Below are positions 27,606 through 35,793 of a DNA stretch of 64,000 nucleotides, piece by piece (positions within the stretch are counted from its first letter, which is position 1; each line of letters opens with the position of its first letter). This DNA comes from Haloarcula rubripromontorii (GTDB lineage Archaea > Halobacteriota > Halobacteria > Halobacteriales > Haloarculaceae): NCBI RefSeq assembly GCF_001280425.1, contig NZ_LIUF01000004.1, positions 290,076 through 354,075 of the forward strand. Reading direction: 5' to 3'. A program made the position numbers and the translations under genes. A model generated the notes under the pieces. That model made no database searches and was not told the DNA's origin. It was given only the letters and a program-made list of their open reading frames with translations.

Positions 27606-27829
27606 CATTCGTCTTTAGCTAATACTCACGGTAATACTGTTAGACAGTGTTTTTCGGTCGAATTTGGCCTACACACCACACCAAAACGCCAAAAACCACC
27701 GATTTTAGCGAACCTCCTCGCAGGAACTCACAAGGAACAGCTTCTCAACCGACAGAATTGTTTCTTCCAGGACTCATAGTTATAATCATACCTCAAAGAA
27801 TTACTACTGGTGCTAGCTAAAGACGAATG
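27606..27829. mobile_element. MITE (224 bp) with 16-bp inverted repeats and 10-bp target duplication
   Basis: CATTCGTCTTTAGCTA at 27606-27621 is exactly repeated in inverted form at 27814-27829. The 10 bases GCGGACACCG lie directly outside both ends (27596-27605 and 27830-27839). There is no transposase, so movement needs an element elsewhere. The CAT-start of the ends and a 10-bp duplication fit IS4-family elements of the ISH8 kind, from memory. The surrounding noncoding DNA (27350-27595) shows no gene that I recognise. Confidence 0.88.
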
Positions 27830-27839
27830 GCGGACACCG

Positions 27840-28287
27840 TCAGACGATGAGAATTACAATTGTGAATGAATCCGGAAGTCATGCTCCATCTCTCTGCATG
27901 CTTGGAGTCCGTCAGTTCAGGCCCATCTCAGTGGCGGCTCCGTCAGCGTGAGTGAAAGTACGCCCACGCTATGGACGGGACGTGGACCCCTCAAAATTCC
28001 TTGAGTCGGCACTCGATGTGGGCAACTAATGGTTCCGTGTCGATCTTGACGCCGAACTCAATCAACTCTTGGAACATTCTGCCGAATACCAGTTGAATAA
28101 ACCCCACTCTCAGCCTGTCGCTGGCTCAGTGTAACTACAGGTCTATCCATCACATTACACAAGAGCGGTGGCTCTGTACATCACACTCCACCCGAACTTC
28201 ATCAGCGGGTGAATTAACTCCCACAGAGTGAAAATACTACTATCAGGTGAAAGACTCCCTATCAATTGAGACGAAATTTTCCAGTAG
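27840..28287. other. Noncoding stretch with coding relics before the RiPP-like operon
   Basis: A 16-base string GTGGCGGCTCCGTCAG (27931-27946) also occurs at 17959-17974. A broken acidic reading frame near 27996-28135 (FLESALDVGN, stop, then ELNQLLEHSAEYQLNK) looks like the remains of a gene. No intact gene was found. Confidence 0.35.
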
Positions 28288-28294
28288 TTATAAG
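28288..28294 (+). promoter_or_regulatory. Probable TATA box of the RiPP-like operon
   Basis: GTTATAA centred about 30 bases before the ATG at 28322. This spacing would put the transcription start next to the start codon, giving the leaderless or near-leaderless mRNA usual in haloarchaea. Confidence 0.45.
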
Positions 28295-28321
28295 TTCAAA
28301 CGAGCTACAGGACAATCTGCA

Positions 28322-28552
28322 ATGTCGCACCAAACAGTGGTCGACATCATCGAGCGGTCGATGAGTGACCTAACCTTCGCGCATCGTTTCAAATCAGATC
28401 CGGAAAGCATCCTCAAGGAGTATGATGACCTGACTAAAGAGGAGACTGAAGCACTGAAGTCAGGGAATCAGAACAAACTGAATCAGATCGTCGAGAAGCG
28501 GGCGAACGGTATCCAGATCGCAGGTATCGTCCTGCCATCGTCCGAGGCTTGA
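28322..28552 (+). CDS. Borosin-like RiPP precursor peptide
   Basis: A 76-residue peptide. ATG at 28322 is chosen over the longer frame from 28247 because it fits the TATA spacing and the small-precursor fold. Residues 1-60 are helical (TVVDIIERSMSDLTFAHRF, DPESILKEYDDLTKEETEAL, SGNQNKLNQIVEK) and have the layout of the helical recognition domain of split borosin precursors such as Shewanella SonA, including the LTxEE...L.SGN..KL pattern. The C-terminal tail NGIQIAGIVLPSSEA is rich in Ile, Val and Leu like known borosin cores. Pro72 is the only proline outside the helical domain (the other is Pro27), which matters because the operon encodes a prolyl oligopeptidase. It is first in the operon, 24 bases before the methyltransferase gene. 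Confidence 0.75.
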   Translation: MSHQTVVDIIERSMSDLTFAHRFKSDPESILKEYDDLTKEETEALKSGNQNKLNQIVEKRANGIQIAGIVLPSSEA

Positions 28553-28576
28553 GAAAGTAGCCTCATATTTTTACCA

Positions 28577-29419
28577 ATGACTACAAGCACACAGAGCAAC
28601 CCGATTGATATATACATCATTGGGACTGGAATGGTGGGCTACACTCAACTGACTCGTGAAGCTGAAAACGCACTCCAAGCTTCTGAGCGGGTGTATCTAC
28701 TTGACGGTCAACCGATGGTGGAGAATCATATCAAAGAGACCTATACCGAAGACGTAGTTATGCTCAACCGCGAGTACAATGAAGGCGAAGATAGAGTCGC
28801 CACATATGACCGGATGTCAGAAGAAGTACTTAAGGGAGCTACAGAGGTCGATGGACCGATCACATTTGCTCTCTACGGACATCCGATGATATTCGTCAAT
28901 CCAAGCAGGAGCGTCATTCGACAAGGGCGGGAACAAGGATTGAACGTCGAAGTTCAGCCAGGAATATCCGCCATCGATTGTGTATACTCAGATATTGCTT
29001 TTGACCCTGCGGCAAACGGCGTTCAAATGTTCGAAGCTACCGATTTATTGCTTCGAGAGTGGGAACTCAATCCGGAAGTTCCAGCAATGATTTGGCAGGT
29101 AAGCGTGGTAGAGACTGATCGACATTCCGAAAAGAAAAGTAAAGAAAGTCGATTCACCCGTTTCAAAGAATATCTCCAGAATTTCTATCCGGAAGACCAT
29201 ACCGGGTATTTACTCCAAACAGCCACTTATCCAATTGCCGAATCACAACGACATGAGTTCGAAATATCAAACCTTGAACAGATGGCCCCAATACTCGATA
29301 AAGGCTATTACATCCTTCATCTACCCCCAATCAATGAACGTGACCTCCAAAATGAGGAGCTGTTACAAGAAGTTCGGTCAGAAGACCACCTAGAAGAGAT
29401 AACTGTCAGAGATAATTAA
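28577..29419 (+). CDS. Borosin-type peptide backbone alpha-N-methyltransferase
   Basis: A 280-residue SAM-dependent enzyme with the tetrapyrrole-methylase fold: IIGTGMVG (14-21) at the N-terminus, YGHPMIFVNPSR (100-111), and VQPGISAIDCVYSDI (126-140). It differs from cobalamin and SUMT methylases and keeps marks of borosin methyltransferases (OphMA, SonM), among them EYNEG and RVATYDRM: Tyr67, Arg73 and Tyr77 fall where the catalytic Tyr/Arg/Tyr of OphMA would be expected. There is no precursor core fused to its C-terminus, so it is the split form acting on the 76-residue peptide next to it. The expected reaction is iterative methylation of backbone amides in the core. It is cytoplasmic. Other tetrapyrrole-methylase functions are less likely, given the neighbours. 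Confidence 0.82.
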   Translation: MTTSTQSNPIDIYIIGTGMVGYTQLTREAENALQASERVYLLDGQPMVENHIKETYTEDVVMLNREYNEGEDRVATYDRMSEEVLKGATEVDGPITFALYGHPMIFVNPSRSVIRQGREQGLNVEVQPGISAIDCVYSDIAFDPAANGVQMFEATDLLLREWELNPEVPAMIWQVSVVETDRHSEKKSKESRFTRFKEYLQNFYPEDHTGYLLQTATYPIAESQRHEFEISNLEQMAPILDKGYYILHLPPINERDLQNEELLQEVRSEDHLEEITVRDN

Positions 29420-29440
29420 ATATACTGTCGTTATTTACCT

Positions 29441-31489
29441 ATGGACAATCCACCCGAGACAAAACGGTCTAACACGAGCGATCTTTTTCATGGTGAAGTC
29501 GTCCCTGATCCATACCAATGGCTTGAAAACGAGGACGAAGAAGTATACCACTGGGTAAAGAAGCAAAATCTCTATACTGATAGTGTTCTTTCGACCGATA
29601 CTCGCGAGTTTCTCAAAGATCAGCCCGAGTTCTCCACTAACATTTCGGATCCAGGGACGATAACCCCGACAAAAAACGGATACTACCAACTACGACGTGA
29701 GGCGGGTAAGGACCACTCAAATTTAACGTTTCGACAGACCCTCACTGACTCACCGACTACGATCTGCGATCCCACAGAAGACTTGAATAGTGACCTGAGT
29801 GCGATTGATTGGTTTGTTCCTTCTCCACAAGGTGAATACGTCGCGTTTGGCGTATCACAGGGTGGCCGCGAGCAGTATGATATTCACGTTGTTCATAGCG
29901 GACAGCGGACCATATTAGTAGAACCGGACTGTGGTCGGACAAACGCTGGTGGGTTTGCGTGGGGAGAAAACGGATTCTACTATCTTCAAACTGAACCCTG
30001 CGAGGAGGGTCTCATCAAAAAGAGTGTTGATTACTACGATCTAAGTACTGACGAATCTAACACCGTTGTAGATAGTATAGCGCAACGGTTATGGCCACAA
30101 ATCGTCCCGCAAAAAGGAACTGATAACGCGATCGTTGCACTGCATGATGGCACGAATCGAACTCAATTATATCATCTTTCCCAATCCGGGTTCGATCCGA
30201 TATACATTGAGAGTGAAAGCCACTTTAGACCGGTGAAGTACACGGATCTGGGTGAACTCTATGTACTTACAGATGTCCAGTCGTCTACCTATGAGCTTAT
30301 TTCTCTCTCCGCTTCCAAAACATATCCTGATAAAGCCTCTCTCCAGGCCAGCAGTAAACAGATACTCCAAAGTGACCGGCTTCTCCGTGATGTCTCGGTG
30401 CTGGACGATCACATTGTCGGACACTATCAAAAGAACGCTAACTCGCGGCTTACCATTTACGACCGGTCAGGGTGCTTTACTCAACCAGTGGAATTACCAG
30501 ACTATTGCACTTTAATGGCAAATAGCTTAGCAGCGATTCCGAACGCATTTGTATTCAACCTCACATCCTTTGTGACTTCACCATCCACAATAGAGATTCA
30601 GGTTGATCAAAGCGCTGCCAAGTCTAACTCCGACAATTATCTCTCTAAAACAGTTATAAACGAGCCGGCGCTGGATTATCAATCAGAGTTTGAGGTGGCA
30701 CAGTGCTGGTTTTCAGCCGATGACGGCGCTGAGATCCCATTCTTTATCGTATGTAAAGAGGATATAGAACTCAAGACACCCAATCCTGCCCTCATTAATG
30801 TTTATGGTGGATTCGGTGTGACTATGACACCGAGCTTTGATCGCTTTATATTTCCCTTCCTTCGTAACGGTGGCATCTATCTACAACCCAATATTCGCGG
30901 CGGTGGTGTATTCGGAGAGTCATGGCATCGGCAAGGAATGCAGGAGCAAAAACAGCGTACTTTCGACGATGTAATCAATTTTGCCGAGCATCTTGTCAAA
31001 AATAATTATACTAATCCTGAGAAGCTCGCAATCACTGGGGAGAGCAATGGTGGACTTACTGTCGGCGCGACTGTAATGCAACGGCCGGATCTATTCAGTG
31101 CTGCTATCTGTGAAGTCCCCCTGTTGGATATGATCCGATTTAACCAGATTGGGCTTGGAGAAACATGGGTCTCAGAATATGGTAATCCGAATGATAAAGA
31201 CGCGTATCGGAATCTAAAATCATATTCACCATATCATAATATTAATGAAATTGAATATCCGATAATGCTATTCCGTACTGCAATTGGTGACACGCGTGTC
31301 CTTCCATGTCACGCTTGGAAAATGGCCGCAAGGATGCAGTCAAAGGCTCAAGGTGATAGTCCAGTTCTCCTCAGGACTACAGAAAATGCAGGTCATGGAG
31401 TTGGAACCTCCACACACGGAGAACTAACCAATGAACTTGACAAATGGACGGTGATTTTTGAAAGTGTAATAAGCTCAAATACGCTTTAA
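29441..31489 (+). CDS. Prolyl oligopeptidase (S9 family)
   Basis: A 682-residue serine peptidase. The N-terminal VVPDPYQWLEN and a seven-bladed propeller (about residues 70-410) precede the alpha/beta-hydrolase domain. The catalytic triad is readable: Ser535 in GESNGG, Asp617 in IGDTRV, His652 in AGHGVGT. Oxyanion and family marks VYGGFG and NIRGGG are present. No signal peptide, so it is cytoplasmic, like other prolyl oligopeptidases that act on peptides below ~30 residues. It follows the methyltransferase by 21 bases. In fungal omphalotin synthesis, a prolyl oligopeptidase is the partner of the borosin methyltransferase, so here it probably releases (or cyclises) the core after Pro72. This step is inference. 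Confidence 0.85.
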   Translation: MDNPPETKRSNTSDLFHGEVVPDPYQWLENEDEEVYHWVKKQNLYTDSVLSTDTREFLKDQPEFSTNISDPGTITPTKNGYYQLRREAGKDHSNLTFRQTLTDSPTTICDPTEDLNSDLSAIDWFVPSPQGEYVAFGVSQGGREQYDIHVVHSGQRTILVEPDCGRTNAGGFAWGENGFYYLQTEPCEEGLIKKSVDYYDLSTDESNTVVDSIAQRLWPQIVPQKGTDNAIVALHDGTNRTQLYHLSQSGFDPIYIESESHFRPVKYTDLGELYVLTDVQSSTYELISLSASKTYPDKASLQASSKQILQSDRLLRDVSVLDDHIVGHYQKNANSRLTIYDRSGCFTQPVELPDYCTLMANSLAAIPNAFVFNLTSFVTSPSTIEIQVDQSAAKSNSDNYLSKTVINEPALDYQSEFEVAQCWFSADDGAEIPFFIVCKEDIELKTPNPALINVYGGFGVTMTPSFDRFIFPFLRNGGIYLQPNIRGGGVFGESWHRQGMQEQKQRTFDDVINFAEHLVKNNYTNPEKLAITGESNGGLTVGATVMQRPDLFSAAICEVPLLDMIRFNQIGLGETWVSEYGNPNDKDAYRNLKSYSPYHNINEIEYPIMLFRTAIGDTRVLPCHAWKMAARMQSKAQGDSPVLLRTTENAGHGVGTSTHGELTNELDKWTVIFESVISSNTL

Positions 31490-31551
31490 TATAAATCATT
31501 TTGTCATATATTTTAAAATAAAACTAATACAGTCCGATAACTCTTCCTGAT

Positions 31552-32349
31552 ATGTCCCCTCCATCCCCCTCCATTGAGGAATTCATTCCTGAGGTTCACC
31601 AACGGATTGATTTTTTTGAGTTCCTATCAAACTCACCTGCTAGCCAGAAGGAACTTAACCGAGAATTAGACAAGTCACAGTCTACAATTTACCGCGGACT
31701 CAACTCAATGGAGGAGTACGGTTTAATAGAGAAACGAGATGATGAGTATCAACTAACACCATTTGGAGTGCTGATTTTCGACGAATATCGACGGTTTTCA
31801 GAGACTATAAAATCCTTACTACAGAATAGAGAGGTATTTGATACAACACAGCCGATCAACGCAGTTCTTCACCCATCGCTCTTCCAAGGAGCGAGAATTC
31901 TATCAACAAATGATTACATCGTGGAGGAGATATATGAGAAGTTACAGTCGTCTATTTCTGAAGCCTCACATCTCTATGGGGTCGCGCCAACAATCTTTCC
32001 TAACCAAATTGACCTGCATCTTGAGAAGACGACTGCCAACGAATTGACGGCTGAATTCATTTTGCCACATAGCGCTATTGAGTATCTCCAATCTAATTTT
32101 AACGGGAAATTAGATACACTCCAGAGCAGTGATAATTTCTCGATACGGGTCAGTCAAGAGACTCCTCCGGTTGGTCTTATCACCGTCTTAGAACCGAGTA
32201 AGAAAGTGGTTATCGTCATCCATGACGAGATTGGTACAATTCGAGGATTGGTCATTTCGGAGAATCCCGAATCTATTACGTGGGGGAAGAGGACCTACCA
32301 GAGTTTCCGAGAGGATTCGATTAGTTTTGAATCCTACGCTACTTCATAG
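31552..32349 (+). CDS. Winged-helix regulator with FilR1-type effector domain
   Basis: A 265-residue archaeal transcription regulator. Residues ~8-75 form a winged helix (SQKELNRELDKSQSTIYRGLNSMEEYGLIEKRDDEY), and the rest resembles the FilR1/DUF1724 domain common in haloarchaea, with AVLHPSLF and GLITVLEPSKKVVIVIHDE. It is on the same strand, 62 bases after the peptidase, so it may be part of the operon and control it, perhaps in response to the peptide product. No operator could be picked out with confidence. Confidence 0.75.
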   Translation: MSPPSPSIEEFIPEVHQRIDFFEFLSNSPASQKELNRELDKSQSTIYRGLNSMEEYGLIEKRDDEYQLTPFGVLIFDEYRRFSETIKSLLQNREVFDTTQPINAVLHPSLFQGARILSTNDYIVEEIYEKLQSSISEASHLYGVAPTIFPNQIDLHLEKTTANELTAEFILPHSAIEYLQSNFNGKLDTLQSSDNFSIRVSQETPPVGLITVLEPSKKVVIVIHDEIGTIRGLVISENPESITWGKRTYQSFREDSISFESYATS

Positions 32350-32555
32350 ACATTTTGAGAAATAATAAGCTCTCGTGATTCGGTTCAGCGGAAGTGAACC
32401 TCTCTTGGACTGGAATAGCTGAGGATACGAAACAGACTGGAGTATAATCAATATCTTATATACAAAATAGGATACTCATGGTGGTTTGATGGAGTTGTTT
32501 GAGGGTGTCATAGAACGATTAGCACACCAGAGAGCAGGGTGAATGCTGGGGTGGT

Positions 32556-33537
32556 ATGGACTCAGCAACCCTGCAAGATGATCCTTCGATAGAGTCGTTG
32601 TTCAATGTCGCGGAGACGGAGACGTTAGCGTTGTTTGAGCATCTCTCCTTTGAGTTTCTCGCATAGTTCAACGTGTTCGCCCCGGCAGAGACGGGGCGAA
32701 CACGAGAGCATGAGCCACCAGTGATGATGTGTGGCTTCCTCCATTGCTACTACAAAGACATCTACGGCATTGGTCCGGTTGAGGGGGCGCTTCAGAACAC
32801 GGTTGTTTGTCTGAGCTGTGGCTTCGATCGACCGTGGTCAAGAGACACGGTCAATCGCTTTCCACCGACCTCAAACACGTCGTTGGCGATGTCTTCGACC
32901 ACCTCGTCGAGCAGGCCGCCCGCCCCGGCCTGCTCGACTTGACCTACTGCATTGATTTGTATGACGTGAGGCGATGCCTGCCGATCAAAACGCTTCGGAG
33001 TGCTACGATCCAACCGGTGACGAGTACTACTACGGATACGGCTGTACGATCGTTTCGACCGGGCAAAAGTTCCCAATTGCAGCCGAGTTCACCGAGAGCA
33101 AACAAGCGCCAGAGGAACGGCGATGCGTGTCACGCACGACGCGCTGGCCGTCGGCAAGCTGAGATGGATGCTCGGAGACAGTGCCTACGACATCCTCGAC
33201 TGGCACGACCTCCTGCGGCGTCGTGCCAATCGCTCCGTACAACCCGCGAAACACTGACGACCCGAAAGATATCGAGTACAGAGTTGAAGACCGCATCGAG
33301 GAATACAGCAAGGACGTTCAGCTGAAGCAATCCATCTTAGACGAGACGTACAATCACCGGACAGGAGTCGAACGAACCAACGACGTGGTCAAGGACTGCG
33401 GCCTCGGGCACGTCCGCGCCCGAGGCCGCGTCCACGCACGAACAGAGGTGTATCTTGCACTGTGTCTCCGACTCGTCATTGCAATCACCAACTACGAGCG
33501 GGGCGACGATCCTGGCCGCGAGAAGCTCAAGCTATGA
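32556..33537 (+). pseudogene. Dead transposase with several frameshifts
   Basis: Starting at ATG 32556 (SATLQDDPSIESLFNVAE), fragments in all three frames join into one transposase: MMCGFLHCYYKDIYGIGPVE, SCGFDRPWSRDTVNRF, LKHVVGDVFDHLVEQAARPG, DPTGDEYYYGYGC, WMLGDSAYDILDWHDLL, and a long C-terminal piece VPIAPYNPRNTDDPKDIEYR to REKLKL at 33537. At least four frameshifts and an in-frame stop near 32664 make it non-functional. The intergenic bases on both sides (32350-32555, 33538-33776) show no intact gene. Confidence 0.8.
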
Positions 33538-33776
33538 GATGGATTCTATGACAGGCTCATTGTATTGTTCCCTCTGACGCTACTCGTCCTATTCTGGCTC
33601 TATAACAGGGGAAAGACCCAAGCATTACGTGAGAGAAATACCTCCAAGCCGAGGTCATCTGTTGATAAGTAAGCAGCTTAACTGAGTAGCTGATCCAGTC
33701 AAAGTATTTCTGAATAAAACTGGGGTGGCTCATATTGTATGCATTGATACGGTCAGTCTCGACTACTGCTGTTTGG

Positions 33777-33835
33777 TGGATGTTTAGACTACAGGGAGTC
33801 TAGCAGGCCTGTGATACGCAATTTCAACGATAGTG
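33777..33835. repeat. Orphan terminus of the 557-aa-transposase IS
   Basis: TGGATGTTTAGACTACAGGG and the following bases (GTCTAGCAGGCCTGTGATACG) align with the left end of the IS at 1849 (GTTGAGACTACAGCGGG, TTTAGCGGGCCTATGATGCG). The rest of the element is missing. Confidence 0.55.
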
Positions 33836-33869
33836 GCAAGGAAAACTGCTTCAGATCACTTCGTGCGAG

Positions 33870-34253
33870 TTACTTCATTCCGTAGCCCATCTTTCGCAGT
33901 TCATCTTCAACTGTCCGAGATTCATCATTAGCAGCCAATACGATTGCCTCGCAAACATCAATCTTGTACACAGATTCCGATGCGAAGATATCGTCCATGG
34001 TATCAACAATCTCTTCAACTCGGGATTCAGCCTCGTCTCGAAGGAAGAAATTTGCGTGGCTTCGTTCGTCTTGAACACTATCACGTCGGTACTTGAACGG
34101 CAGTGCCTCAGTGTCTTGATTAGCGGTTTCAATCACCTGTGTCTCGGTGTCGATCTGGTCGGCCTGCTTAGCCTCTTCTCCCGTCTCGTTCCCCTCAGCG
34201 TCGTCATCTACGTCGAAATCGTCCTCGAACGGGGACCCTGCGCCGGATTTCAT
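33870..34253 (-). CDS. Acidic ParA-partner protein (probable centromere binder)
   Basis: A 127-residue protein with a disordered acidic N-terminus (DDFDVDDDAEGNETGEEA) and a compact helical C-terminus (FFLRDEAESRVEEIVDTMDDIF, KIDVCEAIVLAANDESRTVEDEL) that resembles the small DNA-binding partner of archaeal ParA operons, perhaps a ribbon-helix-helix variant. It overlaps the parA gene by four bases (ATGA) and comes second in the operon. By analogy it would bind the repeat array upstream of parA and load plasmid DNA onto the ATPase. Specific DNA contacts cannot be read. Confidence 0.6.
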   Translation of the reverse strand: MKSGAGSPFEDDFDVDDDAEGNETGEEAKQADQIDTETQVIETANQDTEALPFKYRRDSVQDERSHANFFLRDEAESRVEEIVDTMDDIFASESVYKIDVCEAIVLAANDESRTVEDELRKMGYGMK

Positions 34254-35122
34254 GCGTCAAACGCCTCCTCGATGTCGGCCGCGAGGTCATCGTACTTTTC
34301 CAGCGTTTCGTGCTCGCGGTCAGGAACCCGTCGGATGCCCTTCTCGCCGTCCTTGAAGGCCTCATCGACCACCTCATAGGCAGTCGCCCGAGCGTCCCAC
34401 ATCTCCTGCATGAGCGACTCGCGTTTGCGGAATACCGTCGGAACGTCGTAGTCGACATCTTCCTTGAGCGTCGCGAGGTGTTGCTTCTGACCGGTTGTAT
34501 CACCAAAGGCGATGGGCACGATTCCTAGAACCCCGACCTCGATGCCGAGGTTGTCCTCAAGTCCGTCGACCAACTGCTCCAGGCCGTCGATGCTGAGCGA
34601 GCCTTTGCCCGACAGTTCGACCGGGATGAGAACCGTCTGTGTGACCATGACCGCGTTGTAGAGGGCCTGTCCCTCGGATGCTTGTGGGTCACAAATGATG
34701 ACATCGTACTGTTCGTGGATGCCGTTGCGACCGAGAAGTTGGTACAGTTGCTCTTCTTCAACCCACTCGGCATCAGGATTCATCTGCTCTTCAGTCTCTT
34801 TAGCTCGACGCATCGTCGTATCCAGCGATGAGAGCATATTGTGGGCTGGGATGACATCGAGGTTGTCGACACCAGTGTCCTCTCGAATGAGACCCTCAAA
34901 CGATCCCTTGCCACGGCCTACCATGTGCCGGACAAGGTTGTCCGCAGCACCGTCATCGCGGTCGTCGTCGACGTCGAAGATATACGAGAGTGAGGCCTCC
35001 TGTGGGTCGAGGTCGATGACGAGCGTTTTGAGGCCGTTCCGAGCGTGCGCGTGGGCGAGATTCGCTGCGGTCGTTGTCTTCCCGACCCCGCCAGCCTCGC
35101 TGTAGGTTGTGTATGCCAGCAT
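34250..35122 (-). CDS. parA: ParA-family partition ATPase
   Basis: A 290-residue ATPase of the ParA/Soj/MinD superfamily. The deviant Walker A motif is EAGGVGKTTTAANLA (residues 9-23), Walker A' VIDLDPQEAS and Walker B VIICDPQAS. It segregates low-copy plasmids by ATP-dependent nucleoid binding. There is no N-terminal helix-turn-helix extension, so autoregulation would depend on the small partner encoded after it. The upstream region is packed with AGTA repeats that probably act as operator and centromere. Confidence 0.88.
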   Translation of the reverse strand: MLAYTTYSEAGGVGKTTTAANLAHAHARNGLKTLVIDLDPQEASLSYIFDVDDDRDDGAADNLVRHMVGRGKGSFEGLIREDTGVDNLDVIPAHNMLSSLDTTMRRAKETEEQMNPDAEWVEEEQLYQLLGRNGIHEQYDVIICDPQASEGQALYNAVMVTQTVLIPVELSGKGSLSIDGLEQLVDGLEDNLGIEVGVLGIVPIAFGDTTGQKQHLATLKEDVDYDVPTVFRKRESLMQEMWDARATAYEVVDEAFKDGEKGIRRVPDREHETLEKYDDLAADIEEAFDA

Positions 35123-35139
35123 TTGCTATTACTGTGTTT

Positions 35140-35296
35140 TACTACTACTAATAATTAGCGTGTGTTAGTAACGCTTGTTGCCAGTGTATATAACAAACAG
35201 TAGTAGTTTGCGCTAGTAATTTACAGTAGTAACTATAGTTAGTAACTAATAGTAATAATTTTCATGTGTAATGGGAAGTAGTAATTTATGTTAGTA
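35140..35296. repeat. AGTA repeat array upstream of parA, probable centromere
   Basis: Eleven AGTA copies, mostly AGTAGT, AGTAAC or AGTAAT, occur on the + strand between 35167 and 35296, many 10-13 bases apart, and an inverted TACTACTACTAATAATTA lies at the parA side (about 35140-35158). The spacing is close to one helical turn, as expected for cooperative binding by a partition protein. Confidence 0.55.
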
Positions 35297-35448
35297 TTGT
35301 CTGGTGGTAACATCCCGGAAATAGAAGGGTGCGATAACATATTGCTGGCGGGGTGTTAGGCTAAAAGAATCTTTCAAATGTTATACCGACACTCAGACCA
35401 GTCTCATCACTCATTTTGTATAACCATCCCGACTAAGGGTTCCAAACA

Positions 35449-35736
35449 ATGCACGACCTGTCCGACAGCCAAAACAAAGCATTGCTCACCGAACTCGCAA
35501 CCTACCAGAACCGAAAGCTCCTGCTCTGGCAACTCGCAGCCGACGGCCGTTCGTTCTGCAGTGTCCGATTCGTTGCTCGGGAACGCGACCTGCAGAACGC
35601 GCCCGTCGACGAACAGGTCCAAGCGTTCGTCGACGATATGCTCTCGGACGATGAAATCCGGCCAGAGTACGATACGATGGCTGACTGGGACGCCCTGGAA
35701 GCAACCCATGGCGACACTGCCGACCAGTTCCTTTAG
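35449..35736 (+). CDS. Hypothetical plasmid protein (95 aa)
   Basis: An acidic 95-residue protein, predicted mainly helical (SDSQNKALLTELATYQNRKLLLWQLAAD, VDEQVQAFVDDMLSDDEI). The composition is typical of haloarchaeal cytoplasmic proteins. It is divergent from parA and precedes other hypothetical genes on the + strand. No family was recognised. Confidence 0.6.
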   Translation: MHDLSDSQNKALLTELATYQNRKLLLWQLAADGRSFCSVRFVARERDLQNAPVDEQVQAFVDDMLSDDEIRPEYDTMADWDALEATHGDTADQFL

Positions 35737-35793
35737 ATCGGACTCCCTCCCGTAGCGATTTTCTGCGGCCTCCGTGGCTGGAGGCTTTCCAGT

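Noticed and set aside
28577-29419. Cobalamin-biosynthesis methylase (CbiF/SUMT type)
   Set aside because: It has the same fold, but no cobalamin genes are nearby, the precursor and prolyl oligopeptidase neighbours fit borosins, and the RVATYDRM region is of borosin type.
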